From: Burkholderiales bacterium
GTDB taxonomy: Bacteria > Pseudomonadota > Gammaproteobacteria > Burkholderiales > Burkholderiaceae_C
Direction of reading: 5' to 3'
Length of the DNA: 64,000 nt
Assembly: GCA_016192425.1 (NCBI GenBank)
Contig: JACPUE010000052.1
Coordinates: 40,601-104,600, forward strand
The translations under genes and the position numbers were made by a program. This document shows, one piece after another, positions 8,945 through 18,274 of the stretch; the stretch's first letter is position 1; every line of letters starts with the position of its first letter. The notes beneath the pieces are model-generated. The model saw only the letters and a list, made by a program, of their open reading frames with translations. It was not told the DNA's origin and ran no database searches.

Positions 8945-10140
8945 GCCCGGATCTTGGAAATGGTGTCGTAAATGGGGCCCAGCACGGCCAGCATGATCCA
9001 GCCCAGGATCATGCCCAGCACCACGGTGAGCACCGGCTCGATGAGCGCCTGCACGCGGCCTATGGATTCGTCGATGTCGCGGGTGAAGAAGTAGCTCACG
9101 TTGGCCAGCGCTTCATCAAGCGCACCTGTGGCTTCGCCCACGCGCAGCATGCGCACCACGAGCGAGGGAAAGAGGTTTTCCATGGCAAAGGCATCGCTGA
9201 TGGAGGTGCCGGTGGCAATGCGCTCGCGCGCGCGCGCCAGGGCGCGCTGCACGGGCAGGTTGCTGGTGATTTTTTCGCAGTAGCCCAGCGCCTCGATCAC
9301 CGGGATGCCGGTGCGGTACATGAGTGCAAAACTGTCCATCAGCCGCGCCAGGATGATTTTCTTGACCACCGGCCCTACCGCCGGAATGGCCAGCACCGCC
9401 TGGTGCAGCTTGAAGCGCAACTGATCGTTGGCACGTGCGGCCAGCGCCACGCCCACCACCAGTGCCACGGGGGTGGGCAGGATGAGCCACCAGTAGCCCA
9501 CAAAGGCTTCGGACAGCCAGATCAGCAGCCGCGTCTGCAGCGGAATCTCCTGCCCCATGTTGCGGATGAAGCTGACGAGCTGCGGCACCAGGTACACCAT
9601 GAGGAACACCACCACCCCAGAGATGGTGACGGTGACGAACGCGGGGTACATCAGCAGCTTCTTGGTCTGCGCCGCCAGCTCGGCCTGCCACTTGAGCGAG
9701 CGCACCAGTTCGCCCAGCACCTCGGCCAGCTGGCCGGTGATTTCGCCCGAGCGCACCAGGTGCACCATCACGTCGGTGAAGATGCCGGGATCCTGGGCCA
9801 TGGCGTCGGCCAGGGTGCTGCCGTTCTGGATGCGGTCCATCAGGCTGGCGGCCACCTGGCGCAGTTCCAGGCTGTCTGCGCCGTCGCGCAGGTCTTGCAG
9901 GGCGCCAATCAGCGGCACGCCTGCGCGCAGCAGCATCTGCATGTGGAACAGCAGGTTGATGAGCTCGCGCGTGGGCAGGCTGGCCAGGCGCAGCGCGCGG
10001 CTGCGCACCGCGGAAAAGCGGATCAGCGACAGGCCCGAAGCGCGCAGCTGCGCCTGCAGGTCGGCCTCGTGCAGGGCGGTGATTTCGCCCTTGACGATTT
10101 CGCCGCCCTCGTTGATGGCGCGGTAGCGGTAGCGTGGCAT
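8941..10140 (-). CDS. type II secretion/type IV pilus platform protein (GspF/PilC/MshG)
   Basis: This 399-residue inner-membrane protein starts MPRYRYRAINEGGE, as this family does. Its two repeated GspF domains have the typical signatures FHMQMLLRAGVPL and FALMYRTGIPV, and it ends with a hydrophobic C-terminus (VLTVVLGMILGWIMLAVL). It forms the platform driven by the assembly ATPase encoded just upstream, 19 bases away. Length and motifs are normal. Confidence 0.92.
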   Translation of the reverse strand: MPRYRYRAINEGGEIVKGEITALHEADLQAQLRASGLSLIRFSAVRSRALRLASLPTRELINLLFHMQMLLRAGVPLIGALQDLRDGADSLELRQVAASLMDRIQNGSTLADAMAQDPGIFTDVMVHLVRSGEITGQLAEVLGELVRSLKWQAELAAQTKKLLMYPAFVTVTISGVVVFLMVYLVPQLVSFIRNMGQEIPLQTRLLIWLSEAFVGYWWLILPTPVALVVGVALAARANDQLRFKLHQAVLAIPAVGPVVKKIILARLMDSFALMYRTGIPVIEALGYCEKITSNLPVQRALARARERIATGTSISDAFAMENLFPSLVVRMLRVGEATGALDEALANVSYFFTRDIDESIGRVQALIEPVLTVVLGMILGWIMLAVLGPIYDTISKIRA

Positions 10141-10159
10141 GCGCGCTGTGCTCCGTTGG

Positions 10160-11905
10160 TTACAGGCGGGTGGTCAGATCGACCACCCGGCCCACCTCTT
10201 CCACGGTGGTGATGCCTTCGAGCACCCGGCGCAGGCCGTCTTCGGCCATGGGAGCAAAACCGTGGGCCATGGCGTGCGCGGTCAGTTCGCCCAGGGTGGC
10301 GTTGCGGGTGATGAGTTCGTCGAGCGAGGCGTCCATGCGCAGCAGCTCCATGATCGCCAGCCGCCCACGATAGCCCTGGAAGCCACAGGCCTCGCAGCCG
10401 CCAGGGTGTGCGCGGTACACCTTGTGCCCGATGGCCTGTGCGCCGATCAGGCGCGCCTCGATGCTGCCATCGGTGACCAGCACCTCCTCGCGGCAGTGCA
10501 CGCACACGCGCCGCACCAGGCGCTGGGCCACGATGCCGATGATGTTGCCCGCCATCACCTCGGGCGAAACGCCCAGGTCCTTGATGCGCTGGAAGCTGCG
10601 CAGCGCCGAGTTGGTGTGCAGCGTGGAGAACACCTGGTGGCCCGTCATGGCGGCGCGAAAGGCCATTTCGGCGGTGTCCTTGTCGCGCACCTCACCCACC
10701 AGGATGATGTCCGGGTCCTGGCGCATCAGCGAGCGCACGCCGTCGGAAAAGTCGATCTTGCTGCCGTCCGAGATGGAGGTCTGCCGGATGCGCGTGATGG
10801 GGTATTCGACCGGATCCTCCAGCGTCATGATGTTGACGCTTTCCTCGTTCATGTGGCTGAGCACGGAGTACAGCGTGGTCGTCTTGCCCGAACCCGTGGG
10901 GCCGGTCACCAGGATGATGCCCTCGGGCCGCGCCAGCATCAGGTCGAGCAGGTAGTACTGGTCCTCGGTCAGCCCGAGCTTGCTGTATTCGACGATGCCG
11001 CGCTTGGCATCAAGCACGCGCAGCACGAAGTTCTCGCCGTGGATGGTGGGCTGCACGGCGGCGCGGAAGTCCACGCTGCGCCCGCCGATGGACAGCGACA
11101 CCCGCCCGTCCTGCGGCGCCCGGCTCTCGGCAATGTTCATGCCCGCCACCAGCTTGAGACGCACCAGCATGGCGTTCCAGTAGCGGCCATGCAGCACGCG
11201 CACCTGGCGCAGCACGCCGTCGATGCGGTAGCGGATGCGCAGGAACTGGCCCTCGGGCTCGAAGTGGATGTCCGACGCCAGCTTGTGCACGCCGTCGGAC
11301 AGCAGCGCATCCACCAGGCGCACCACCGGATGGCTGTAGCCGCCCTGCCCCTGCGAGAGCGAGGCCATGTCGATCTGCCCGGTCTCGATCTCCTGGATGA
11401 TGCCGTCGATGGACAGCTCATAGCCGTAGAACTGGTCGATGGCGGCCAGCACATCGGCCGCACTGGCCAAGCGCCAAGAAATTGACACCCCCAGCCCCAC
11501 GTGCGCCCGGATCTGGTCGCCGGCGATGATGTCGTTGGGCTTGGGGCTGGCAAGCACGAGCTTTTGCGTCTCGGCCTGGAACGACACCGGAAACACCTGA
11601 AAGCGCAGCGCCATGGCCTTGGGCAGGCGCGCCAGCGCCTCCGGGTCGGCCAGCACCGTCTGCAGCTGGATGGTTTGCTGGCCCAGCGTCTGGCCCAGGG
11701 CCTCGCGCATGGCCTCTTCGGTGACAAAGCCCAGGGCGATCAGCGCATCGCCCAGCTGCTTGCCGGTCTTGCGCTGCTCCAGCAGCGCGATCTGGATCTG
11801 GTCGGCAGACACCAGCCCCATGTGCTGGAGCCGGTCGCCCAGGCGCATGGGCGCCTGGCCTGCAGCCGGTGCGTTCGGCGCGGCGGCGGTCAGTGCTTCG
11901 CTCAT
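10160..11905 (-). CDS. pilus assembly/secretion ATPase (GspE/PilB/MshE)
   Basis: The product has 581 residues from the ATG at 11905, which overlaps the TPR gene as ATGA. An N-terminal GspE-II domain (RLGDRLQHMGLVSADQIQIA) precedes the AAA+ core. The core holds Walker A GPTGSGKTTT, the Asp box, Walker B DIILVGEVRD and the His box TGHQVFSTLHTN. A CxxC pair (CVHC) and CEACGFQGYRG form the zinc site of assembly-type ATPases, so this is an extension motor and not a PilT retraction motor. Confidence 0.93.
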   Translation of the reverse strand: MSEALTAAAPNAPAAGQAPMRLGDRLQHMGLVSADQIQIALLEQRKTGKQLGDALIALGFVTEEAMREALGQTLGQQTIQLQTVLADPEALARLPKAMALRFQVFPVSFQAETQKLVLASPKPNDIIAGDQIRAHVGLGVSISWRLASAADVLAAIDQFYGYELSIDGIIQEIETGQIDMASLSQGQGGYSHPVVRLVDALLSDGVHKLASDIHFEPEGQFLRIRYRIDGVLRQVRVLHGRYWNAMLVRLKLVAGMNIAESRAPQDGRVSLSIGGRSVDFRAAVQPTIHGENFVLRVLDAKRGIVEYSKLGLTEDQYYLLDLMLARPEGIILVTGPTGSGKTTTLYSVLSHMNEESVNIMTLEDPVEYPITRIRQTSISDGSKIDFSDGVRSLMRQDPDIILVGEVRDKDTAEMAFRAAMTGHQVFSTLHTNSALRSFQRIKDLGVSPEVMAGNIIGIVAQRLVRRVCVHCREEVLVTDGSIEARLIGAQAIGHKVYRAHPGGCEACGFQGYRGRLAIMELLRMDASLDELITRNATLGELTAHAMAHGFAPMAEDGLRRVLEGITTVEEVGRVVDLTTRL

Positions 11906-13434
11906 TGGGCCCACAGCTCCTGCAGCTCGGCGATGCGCCGTTCGACGGCGCGCACGGGCACGCCCGAAGCGCCCTGCGCGCCCAACTGCACGGCCTGGCG
12001 GTACATGCGCAATGCGTCTTCATAGCGCCGCGCCTGGTCCAGCGCCACGGCCAGGTTGTAGGCGTAGGCCGCATGGCCGGGAGCGAGCGATTGCGCCAGC
12101 GTCAGCGGCCCCAGGGCCTCGGGCCAGCGCCCCTGGCGGCCCAGCAGGTTGCCCAGCGCGGCCTGCGCAGCCGCATCGCGCGGACGGGCCTGCACCCATT
12201 CCTGCAGGCGGCTTTCTGCCGTGGCGGGGTCGGAGTCGGACAGGATGGCCAGCATGCCGGTGCGTGCGGTGTCGTTGTCCGGCCAGAGCTGCAGGCTGCG
12301 CTGGTAGGCCGCCCAGGCGGGTTCATGCTGGCGCTGGCGGTGCAGGGCCACGGCCAGGCCCAGGGTGGCGTCGGGGTCGTCGGGCCGCTCGGCCAGCACC
12401 TGCTGGTACAGCGCCTGGGCCTTGGCCGCATCGCCCTCGCGCAATGCCGCCCAGGCGGCCTGCAACCGCGCCTGGGCCTGCGAGCGCACCAGCTGCGCCG
12501 CTGCCGCGCTGGCGGTAGGGCTTGCAGGGGCCGCAGCCTCGGCGGACGCCTTCAAGGCGGCGCGGCGCTGGGGCGCAGGCATGGACGCCTCGCCGGACTG
12601 CGGGCGGGGCGCTTCCTGGGTTGGCGATGTGCTGGTTGCCGGTGGCTGGGGCGCAGCGTCCGGGCGATCGGCCCTTGGCGCAACGCCCTGCCTTGCGGGT
12701 GCAGCGGGCACGGGGGCGGGCTGCGTGGCAGGCGCCGCCATCGGCGTTGCTGCGGGAAGGGGTGCTGCAGCCTCGGCACTGCCCGGCGCCACGGGTGCTT
12801 CGGCCAGTGCCTGCGAGGCGGCATCCAGCGGCGCAGCCACTTCCCCCTGTGCATTGGCAGGAGCGGGGGGCGGCGCCACGCCCACGGGCGTGAGCCCTGG
12901 GCGCTGCTGCGCCAGCCAGTATTGCCAACCCAACCAGGACAGCACGGCCAGCGCCACGCCGGCGAGCAGCCCCCACAGCATGCGGCGCCCGCGCGCCCCA
13001 TTGCGCTGTGGCGACGCAGCGGCACCCAGCATGGCCTGCGCCGCATCGCGCGCTGCAGTGCTCGCCTGGGCGGGTGCCGCAGCTGGCGGCGTACCCGCGC
13101 CAACGGTTGCAGCCGCGCCGGACACCGGGCGCACAGGTGCCGCAGGCGCGGCCTGGGGGGCGGGCGCGGCAGGTGCAGGTGCAGGTGCGGTGGCAACAGG
13201 CGCTGGCGCCATCGCTTCGGCTGTTGCAGGGGCGGCGGGTGCTGCGGGCGCTGCAGCCTCGGCGGATTCTGGCTCCAGGGCCAGCGTCAATTCGATCCCT
13301 TCGGATGCAGGGGGCGCCGTCGGCTCCGCGGCGGGCGCCTGCACAGCCGCTGGCGGCGCGGCGTGCGGATCGGCGGGCTCCAGCGCCAGGGGCTTTTTCT
13401 GGCTGCGCTGCAGGGCTTCGAGCAGCAGGCTCAT
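11902..13434 (-). CDS. MshN-like membrane-anchored TPR protein
   Basis: This 510-residue protein begins MSLLLEALQRSQKK, a conserved N-terminal box of this family. A long Ala/Pro-rich low-complexity region follows, then one membrane helix near residues 152-170 (MLWGLLAGVALAVLSWLGW). A second disordered stretch leads to several tetratricopeptide repeats, about residues 330-500. It probably helps secretin assembly or pilus complex stability. It overlaps both neighbours as ATGA. Confidence 0.75.
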   Translation of the reverse strand: MSLLLEALQRSQKKPLALEPADPHAAPPAAVQAPAAEPTAPPASEGIELTLALEPESAEAAAPAAPAAPATAEAMAPAPVATAPAPAPAAPAPQAAPAAPVRPVSGAAATVGAGTPPAAAPAQASTAARDAAQAMLGAAASPQRNGARGRRMLWGLLAGVALAVLSWLGWQYWLAQQRPGLTPVGVAPPPAPANAQGEVAAPLDAASQALAEAPVAPGSAEAAAPLPAATPMAAPATQPAPVPAAPARQGVAPRADRPDAAPQPPATSTSPTQEAPRPQSGEASMPAPQRRAALKASAEAAAPASPTASAAAAQLVRSQAQARLQAAWAALREGDAAKAQALYQQVLAERPDDPDATLGLAVALHRQRQHEPAWAAYQRSLQLWPDNDTARTGMLAILSDSDPATAESRLQEWVQARPRDAAAQAALGNLLGRQGRWPEALGPLTLAQSLAPGHAAYAYNLAVALDQARRYEDALRMYRQAVQLGAQGASGVPVRAVERRIAELQELWAQ

Positions 13435-15242
13435 GGTCGGCCTCCGGCAGCGGGTTCCTGCGCATCGGGTGCAGGCTTCATGCGCTCGGGCATGGGGCGC
13501 AAGGCTTCGCTCAGGTGCGGCTCAAAGGACTGGTAGTCTGCCGTGAGGCTGGCGCTGGACACCACCGTGGGCCGCAAAAAGATGACCAGTTCGCTCTTGC
13601 TGCTGGACTTTTTCTTGTACTTGAACAACTCGCCCAGGCCCGGCACGCTGCCGATGCCTGGGGTCTGGTCGGTGCTGCCCGACACATCGTCGCGCATCAG
13701 GCCGCCCAGCACAGCCGTGTCGCCCGAACGCACCTTGATGACCGACTCCATCTCGCGCGTCTGGATCTGCGGAATGCGGCTGCTGATTTCGGAAATGTTG
13801 ATGCCGTCGTTGCGCGCCTGGGCCAGGTAGATGGGTACGGCCGGGTCATCCACATAGCTGATCACCCGCGAGAGCGTGGGCCGCAGGATCAGGGTGACCT
13901 CATCGCCCTCGCCCACCTGGGGCATGACGCTCATGACCAGCCCCACCGACACCGTGTTGGGCGTGGAGGTGAGCGTGAACGTAGGCGCCGACCCGGACGA
14001 CCCCGGTGTGAAGTTGGCCGACAGCGTGAAATAGACCAGGTCCTCGGTGACCTTGAGCAATGCCGCCTGGTTGTTGAGTGCGCTGATCTTGGGGCTGGAC
14101 AGCACCTTGGTGTTGCCAAAGGACTCCAGCAGGCGCAGCGCCGTGAACAACTGCATGGTGCTGTTGGCGCCAATGCGGGTGTACTTGGGCGTGAAGTTGG
14201 TCATGCTGGGAATGACGCCGCTGACCGGCACGCCCGAGGGCAGAACCGAGCCCGCAGGCCCCACCTGCAGCAAGGGCAGGCCATTGCGCACCACGGTCCA
14301 GTTGATGCCTTGCTGGTACTCGTCGGACAGGTTGACCTCGACGATGGTGGCCTCGATCATCACCTGGCGGCCCGCGCTCTTCATGACGCGGTCGATGAAC
14401 TCGCGCACGCGCATGTGCTGGCGGTAGGTGGCGCGCACAGAGATGACGCCCGTCTCCGGGTTGGCAATGACCGAAGCGGATTCCCTGAACCGCGCAGGTG
14501 CCTGCGCTGGCACCGCCGCCACCGGCATAGCAGCCCCGGCAGGCGCCGATGCCGTCGCCGCAGGCGCGGCAACGGGTGCCGCCACAGCGGCGGCAGCCCC
14601 CTCGGGAATGATCTTGTCGGTCTCGCGCAGCAGGTCGCGGATGTTCTGGGTCAGCGTCTCCCAGAAGCGGTTGTTGGAGTTGTTGGTGACGGCACTGTTG
14701 GAGCTGTTGCCCGCCCCCGATCCCCCGCCGCTGCGCGCAATGCTGGTGCTGGCACCGATTTCGCTGCGCGCCTCGCGCGCCACGTTGAGGTAGTCCACCC
14801 GGTAATGCCGCAGCACGGGCGCATCGGGCATGACGAACAGGTTGCGCCCTTCCATCTCGTAGCGCATGTTCACCTGCAGTGCGGCACGGTCCAGGATCTC
14901 GGGCAAGGTCTGGTCGATGGCGTTCATGCTCACCGTACCGGCCAGGTCGGGGTGCACGTCCAGGTTCAGGCGTGCATCGCGCGCAATGGCAAACAGCAGG
15001 CTGCGGATGTCCACGTTGTGCACGCTGACGGAAAACACATCGGCCTTGGCCCGCGCGGGGCTGGGCGGGGGCGGCAGCAAGGGCGCATCGACCAGCGCGG
15101 GGGGCTGCCCCTGCGCTGCGGCCTGGGGCCGCAGGTGGCCGGCCCCCGGCGCAGGCGCGTTGCTGGCACAGGCGGCCAGGCCCAGGGCCAGCAGCAGCAC
15201 CAGTGCGGGCTTCAGGGAGGGAGGCAGGGTTCCACACTTCAT
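13431..15242 (-). CDS. mshL: lipoprotein secretin of MSHA/type IV pilus type (MshL-like)
   Basis: The product has 603 residues from the ATG at 15242. The lipobox LAAC lies near residue 24. N-terminal STN/secretin N domains include DVFSVSVHNVDIRSLL. The C-terminal secretin domain contains GVISVRATYRQH, VMIEATIVEVNLSDEYQQGINW and GSVPGLGELFKYKKK...SELVIFLRPT. It forms the outer-membrane channel. A Ser/Asn/Gly-rich insert near residue 180 and an Ala-rich linker near residue 230 are typical spacers. The start overlaps the upstream ATPase gene as ATGA. Confidence 0.88.
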   Translation of the reverse strand: MKCGTLPPSLKPALVLLLALGLAACASNAPAPGAGHLRPQAAAQGQPPALVDAPLLPPPPSPARAKADVFSVSVHNVDIRSLLFAIARDARLNLDVHPDLAGTVSMNAIDQTLPEILDRAALQVNMRYEMEGRNLFVMPDAPVLRHYRVDYLNVAREARSEIGASTSIARSGGGSGAGNSSNSAVTNNSNNRFWETLTQNIRDLLRETDKIIPEGAAAAVAAPVAAPAATASAPAGAAMPVAAVPAQAPARFRESASVIANPETGVISVRATYRQHMRVREFIDRVMKSAGRQVMIEATIVEVNLSDEYQQGINWTVVRNGLPLLQVGPAGSVLPSGVPVSGVIPSMTNFTPKYTRIGANSTMQLFTALRLLESFGNTKVLSSPKISALNNQAALLKVTEDLVYFTLSANFTPGSSGSAPTFTLTSTPNTVSVGLVMSVMPQVGEGDEVTLILRPTLSRVISYVDDPAVPIYLAQARNDGINISEISSRIPQIQTREMESVIKVRSGDTAVLGGLMRDDVSGSTDQTPGIGSVPGLGELFKYKKKSSSKSELVIFLRPTVVSSASLTADYQSFEPHLSEALRPMPERMKPAPDAQEPAAGGRP

Positions 15243-16795
15243 GACGGCACCCGTTCGGGGTAAGTTTCTTCGCGCACGCGCACCAGGGAGCGCGGCAGGG
15301 GTTTGTGGGTCTTCAAGGCGTCGGGCCATTTTTGCAGGTTTTGCACGGCCTGCGCCCGGCTGGCGTAGCGCCCTGCATACACCGCCCACAGGCCCACCAT
15401 CCTGGTGTTGTCCTTGTGGCCGGGGTAGGCGCGGTCCTGCACCCACGCCTCGGCACCGGCCTGGCGTGCCTGCTCCAACAGGCGCAGTGCCCCGGCGGCG
15501 CTGTCGGACAGGCCCGTCTGCAGCACCCAGAAATCCTGCGCCGGGTCGTCGAACACCGCGCGGGTGTGCAGCACGGCCTCACGCAGCGCGGGCGGCAGCA
15601 AAGCGTAACGCTGCTCCAGCGGCTCCTGCGCAGGCACGGGGGGAGCCGCAGCGGCCGGACGCTCGGCCACGGCTGGCGCTGGTGGCTGCACGGTGGCAGC
15701 GGCCACCGATGCGGGCTCTGCCGATGGCGTAGGTGCCACTTCGGCCGAAGCAAGAGACGCGGCCACTGGCGTCACCACGGGTGCTGTGACCTGCGGCGCA
15801 GCCGCCGCAGGCGTTGGCCGCACCACTTGCGAAACCGAAGCCGCCCCCGCCGCAGGGGAACGCTGGCCCAGGCCATAGCCCACGGCCACCCCTGCCCCCA
15901 GGCCTGCAGCAGCCAGGGCCAGCCAGAGCAAGGCACGGCGCCAGGGAACGCCCACCACCGGCGCCTTACGGCTGGGAGCGCCGCCGCCCTGGACTTCGGC
16001 CACCGCCATGCGCACATGCTCGCGCCCGACCTGGTGCGCGCCCTGGGCAAAGGCCGCCAGCAGGGCCTTGTCGGCCAGCAGGTGGATGGCGCGGATGCGC
16101 CCGCCCGAGGCATCGGTCAGCGCGCGCAGCGCACGCGGCTCGAACAGGGCACCGCCCTGCCAGCCCGCACGGCGCAGGCGGTGTTCGATGTAGGCCGCGG
16201 CATCGGGGCCGTTCAGGGGCTGCAGCTCAAAGCGGTGCACCACGCGGTCGCGCACCTGGCGCAGCTTGGGCAGTGCCAGCAGCGCGTCCAATTCGGGCTG
16301 GCCGAACAGCACGATCTGCAGCAGCTTGTGCTGGGCCGTCTCCAGGTTGGACAGGAGCTTGATCTCCTCCAGCGACTCGGGCGGCATGGCCTGCGCCTCG
16401 TCGATGAGCACCACCGCGCGCCGCCCCTGGGCATGGCGCTGCAGCAGGGCTTCCTGGATGGTCAGCACCAGGGGCTGGCCCTCGGCCGGGGGCTGCAGGC
16501 CCCAGTCGGCAATCAGGGACTGCAGAATCTCGCGCGGGCCGAACGAGGGGTTGGCCAGATAGACCAGATCGACCTGATCGCCCGGCAGGCGCTCGGCCAG
16601 CATGCGGCACAGCATGGTTTTGCCGCTGCCAACCTCGCCCACCACCACCACGATGCCGTCTTCATCGAGCACCGCATGGTGCAGTGCGTCCAGGATGGCG
16701 CCACGCGCCTGACCCTCGAAAAAGAATTTTCCGTTCGGCGTGATGCCGAACGGAGCCTCACCCAACCGGAAGTGCTCTAGGTAGAGGGAAGACAA
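15239..16795 (-). CDS. ExeA/MshM-like AAA ATPase with C-terminal SPOR-like domain
   Basis: The 518-residue product begins MSSLYLEHFRLGEAPFGITP, the N-terminus seen in ExeA/MshM proteins. Walker A is GEVGSGKT and Walker B is VVLIDEAQ. After residue 280 come a membrane helix (LLWLALAAAGLGAGVAVG), an Ala-rich linker and a C-terminal segment (DFWVLQTG...VGLWAVYAGRYASR) that resembles a SPOR peptidoglycan-binding domain. This fits a role in placing the secretin through the cell wall. The start codon is TTG at 16795; no in-frame ATG or GTG fits the family N-terminus. It is the first gene of the pilus operon. Confidence 0.8.
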   Translation of the reverse strand: MSSLYLEHFRLGEAPFGITPNGKFFFEGQARGAILDALHHAVLDEDGIVVVVGEVGSGKTMLCRMLAERLPGDQVDLVYLANPSFGPREILQSLIADWGLQPPAEGQPLVLTIQEALLQRHAQGRRAVVLIDEAQAMPPESLEEIKLLSNLETAQHKLLQIVLFGQPELDALLALPKLRQVRDRVVHRFELQPLNGPDAAAYIEHRLRRAGWQGGALFEPRALRALTDASGGRIRAIHLLADKALLAAFAQGAHQVGREHVRMAVAEVQGGGAPSRKAPVVGVPWRRALLWLALAAAGLGAGVAVGYGLGQRSPAAGAASVSQVVRPTPAAAAPQVTAPVVTPVAASLASAEVAPTPSAEPASVAAATVQPPAPAVAERPAAAAPPVPAQEPLEQRYALLPPALREAVLHTRAVFDDPAQDFWVLQTGLSDSAAGALRLLEQARQAGAEAWVQDRAYPGHKDNTRMVGLWAVYAGRYASRAQAVQNLQKWPDALKTHKPLPRSLVRVREETYPERVPS

Positions 16796-16920
16796 GGCAA
16801 ATTCTTTTCAGATCAATAATTTATGCGCATTTCTTGAAAATGATAGTGCATTCGACCCAGGTACAGGTCGATATGTAACCTTTTGTTTACCTTTGGTGTG
16901 GTGCGGACGCAAAAACTGCG
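16796..16920 (-). promoter_or_regulatory. AT-rich upstream region of pilus operon
   Basis: This short AT-rich gap between the methyltransferase gene and the pilus operon must hold the operon promoter if the upstream gene does not read through. I see AT-rich -10-like words (cataaatt) on the minus strand but no clear -35 partner. Confidence 0.3.
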
Positions 16921-18240
16921 TTACTTACGCTGCCAGACGGCGGCGAAGAAGCCGTCGGTCTGGTGGCGGTGCGGCCATAGGCGCAGGTAGCGGCTGCCGG
17001 AATCGCCGCCGCTGCACAGGCTGGCGGCCTCGGGCAGCTTGAGCTGGGCCAGCAGTTCGCCCGCATCCAGCGGCTCGAAATCGCGGTGGGCCTGGGTGAA
17101 GGCCTCGGCGATGGCCTCGTTCTCCTGCGGCAGCATGCTGCAGGTGGCATAGACCAGGCGTCCGCCCGATTTGGGCAGGCGGGCGGCGCTCTCCAGGATG
17201 GCGGCCTGCTTGGCCACCAGTTCCTCCAGCGCCTGGGGCGACTGGCGCCACTTGAGGTCGGGGTTGCGGCGCAGCGTGCCCAGGCCGGAACAGGGGGCAT
17301 CGACCAGCACGCGGTCGATCTTGCCCGCCAGGCGCTTGACGCGCTCGTCGCGCTCGTGGGCAATGGCCGCCGGGTGCACGTTGGACAGCCCGCTGCGCGC
17401 CAGCCGCGGCTTGAGCGCGTCGAGCCGGTGGGCCGACACGTCAAACGCGTACAGCCGCCCGGTGCTGCGCATGGTAGCGCCGATCGCCAGGGTCTTGCCC
17501 CCGGCGCCGGCGCAGAAGTCCACCACCATTTCGCCACGCTTGGCGTCCAGCAGCAGGGCCAGGAGCTGCGAGCCTTCGTCCTGCACCTCGATGGCGCCGC
17601 GCTCGAACGCGGGCAGCTTGGTCAGTGCGGGCTTGCCCTGCACCCGCAGGCCCCAGGGGGAGTACGGCGTTGCTACTGTTTTGATAGCTGCTTGCGCAAG
17701 CTCCTTCTGCACTTGGTCGCGTTTTTCCTTCAAGACATTGACGCGCAGGTCCAGCGGTGCGCTGGTGGACAAGGCCTGCACCAGGGGCCAGAACTCCGCA
17801 CCCAGCTGTGCCTTGAGCGGCTCTACCAGCCATTCGGGCAGGTTGTGGCGGTGGCGCTCCAGCAGGTCGTCCGGGGCGATGGTGTCGCACTGGTCCAGCC
17901 ACTGCTTTTCGCGGTCGCTCAGGGCCGACTTGAGGAAGTCGCGCGGGCCGTGCTGGGCCTGGGGGTTGGCGCGGCGCGCTTCTTCGTCCTGCCACTGGGC
18001 AAAGCCCAGGATGGCCAGGCGCCGCTCCTTGGGGCCGCTGCCCGAGGGGGCCAGGTGGTCGAACAGCAACTTTTTGCGGAGCACGGCATAGGCCGTTTCG
18101 GCCAGTGCGGCGCGCTCGCGCGGGCCGAGCTGGCGGTGGTCACGAAAAAAGCGGGACACCACGGCGTCGGCCGGGTGTTCCAGGGTCAGGGTCAGCCGCA
18201 CCAGTTCGGCGCAGGCTTGCAAAAGGGCGTTGGGATGCAT
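16921..18240 (-). CDS. RNA cytosine-C5 methyltransferase (RsmB/RsmF/NSUN family)
   Basis: This 439-residue SAM-dependent enzyme methylates cytosine in RNA, probably 16S rRNA. The SAM-binding block is VVDFCAGAGGKTLA. The catalytic motifs are DAPCSGLGTLRRNPD and YATCSMLPQENE, with the nucleophilic cysteine in the latter. The N-terminal region is alpha-helical and NusB-like in length. I give no symbol because the gene context does not separate RsmB from relatives. Residues about 177-190 (KELAQAAIKTVAT) are encoded by dispersed repeat copy B. Confidence 0.88.
   Translation of the reverse strand: MHPNALLQACAELVRLTLTLEHPADAVVSRFFRDHRQLGPRERAALAETAYAVLRKKLLFDHLAPSGSGPKERRLAILGFAQWQDEEARRANPQAQHGPRDFLKSALSDREKQWLDQCDTIAPDDLLERHRHNLPEWLVEPLKAQLGAEFWPLVQALSTSAPLDLRVNVLKEKRDQVQKELAQAAIKTVATPYSPWGLRVQGKPALTKLPAFERGAIEVQDEGSQLLALLLDAKRGEMVVDFCAGAGGKTLAIGATMRSTGRLYAFDVSAHRLDALKPRLARSGLSNVHPAAIAHERDERVKRLAGKIDRVLVDAPCSGLGTLRRNPDLKWRQSPQALEELVAKQAAILESAARLPKSGGRLVYATCSMLPQENEAIAEAFTQAHRDFEPLDAGELLAQLKLPEAASLCSGGDSGSRYLRLWPHRHQTDGFFAAVWQRK
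17669..17712. repeat. dispersed repeat, copy B (inside RNA methyltransferase gene)
   Basis: The sequence gttgctactgttttgatagc followed by tgcttgcgcaagc matches the left half of copies A and E. The right half is degenerate. It lies wholly inside the coding region and keeps the frame. Confidence 0.6.
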
Positions 18241-18274
18241 GGGCGGGATTGTCCCACCCTTGGGGCGGAACAGG

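Noticed and set aside
13008..15263. A 751-codon open frame opposite the secretin and TPR genes
   Set aside because: It is the antisense shadow of GC-rich genes, with His/Gln/Arg-rich composition, no family motif and no start signal.
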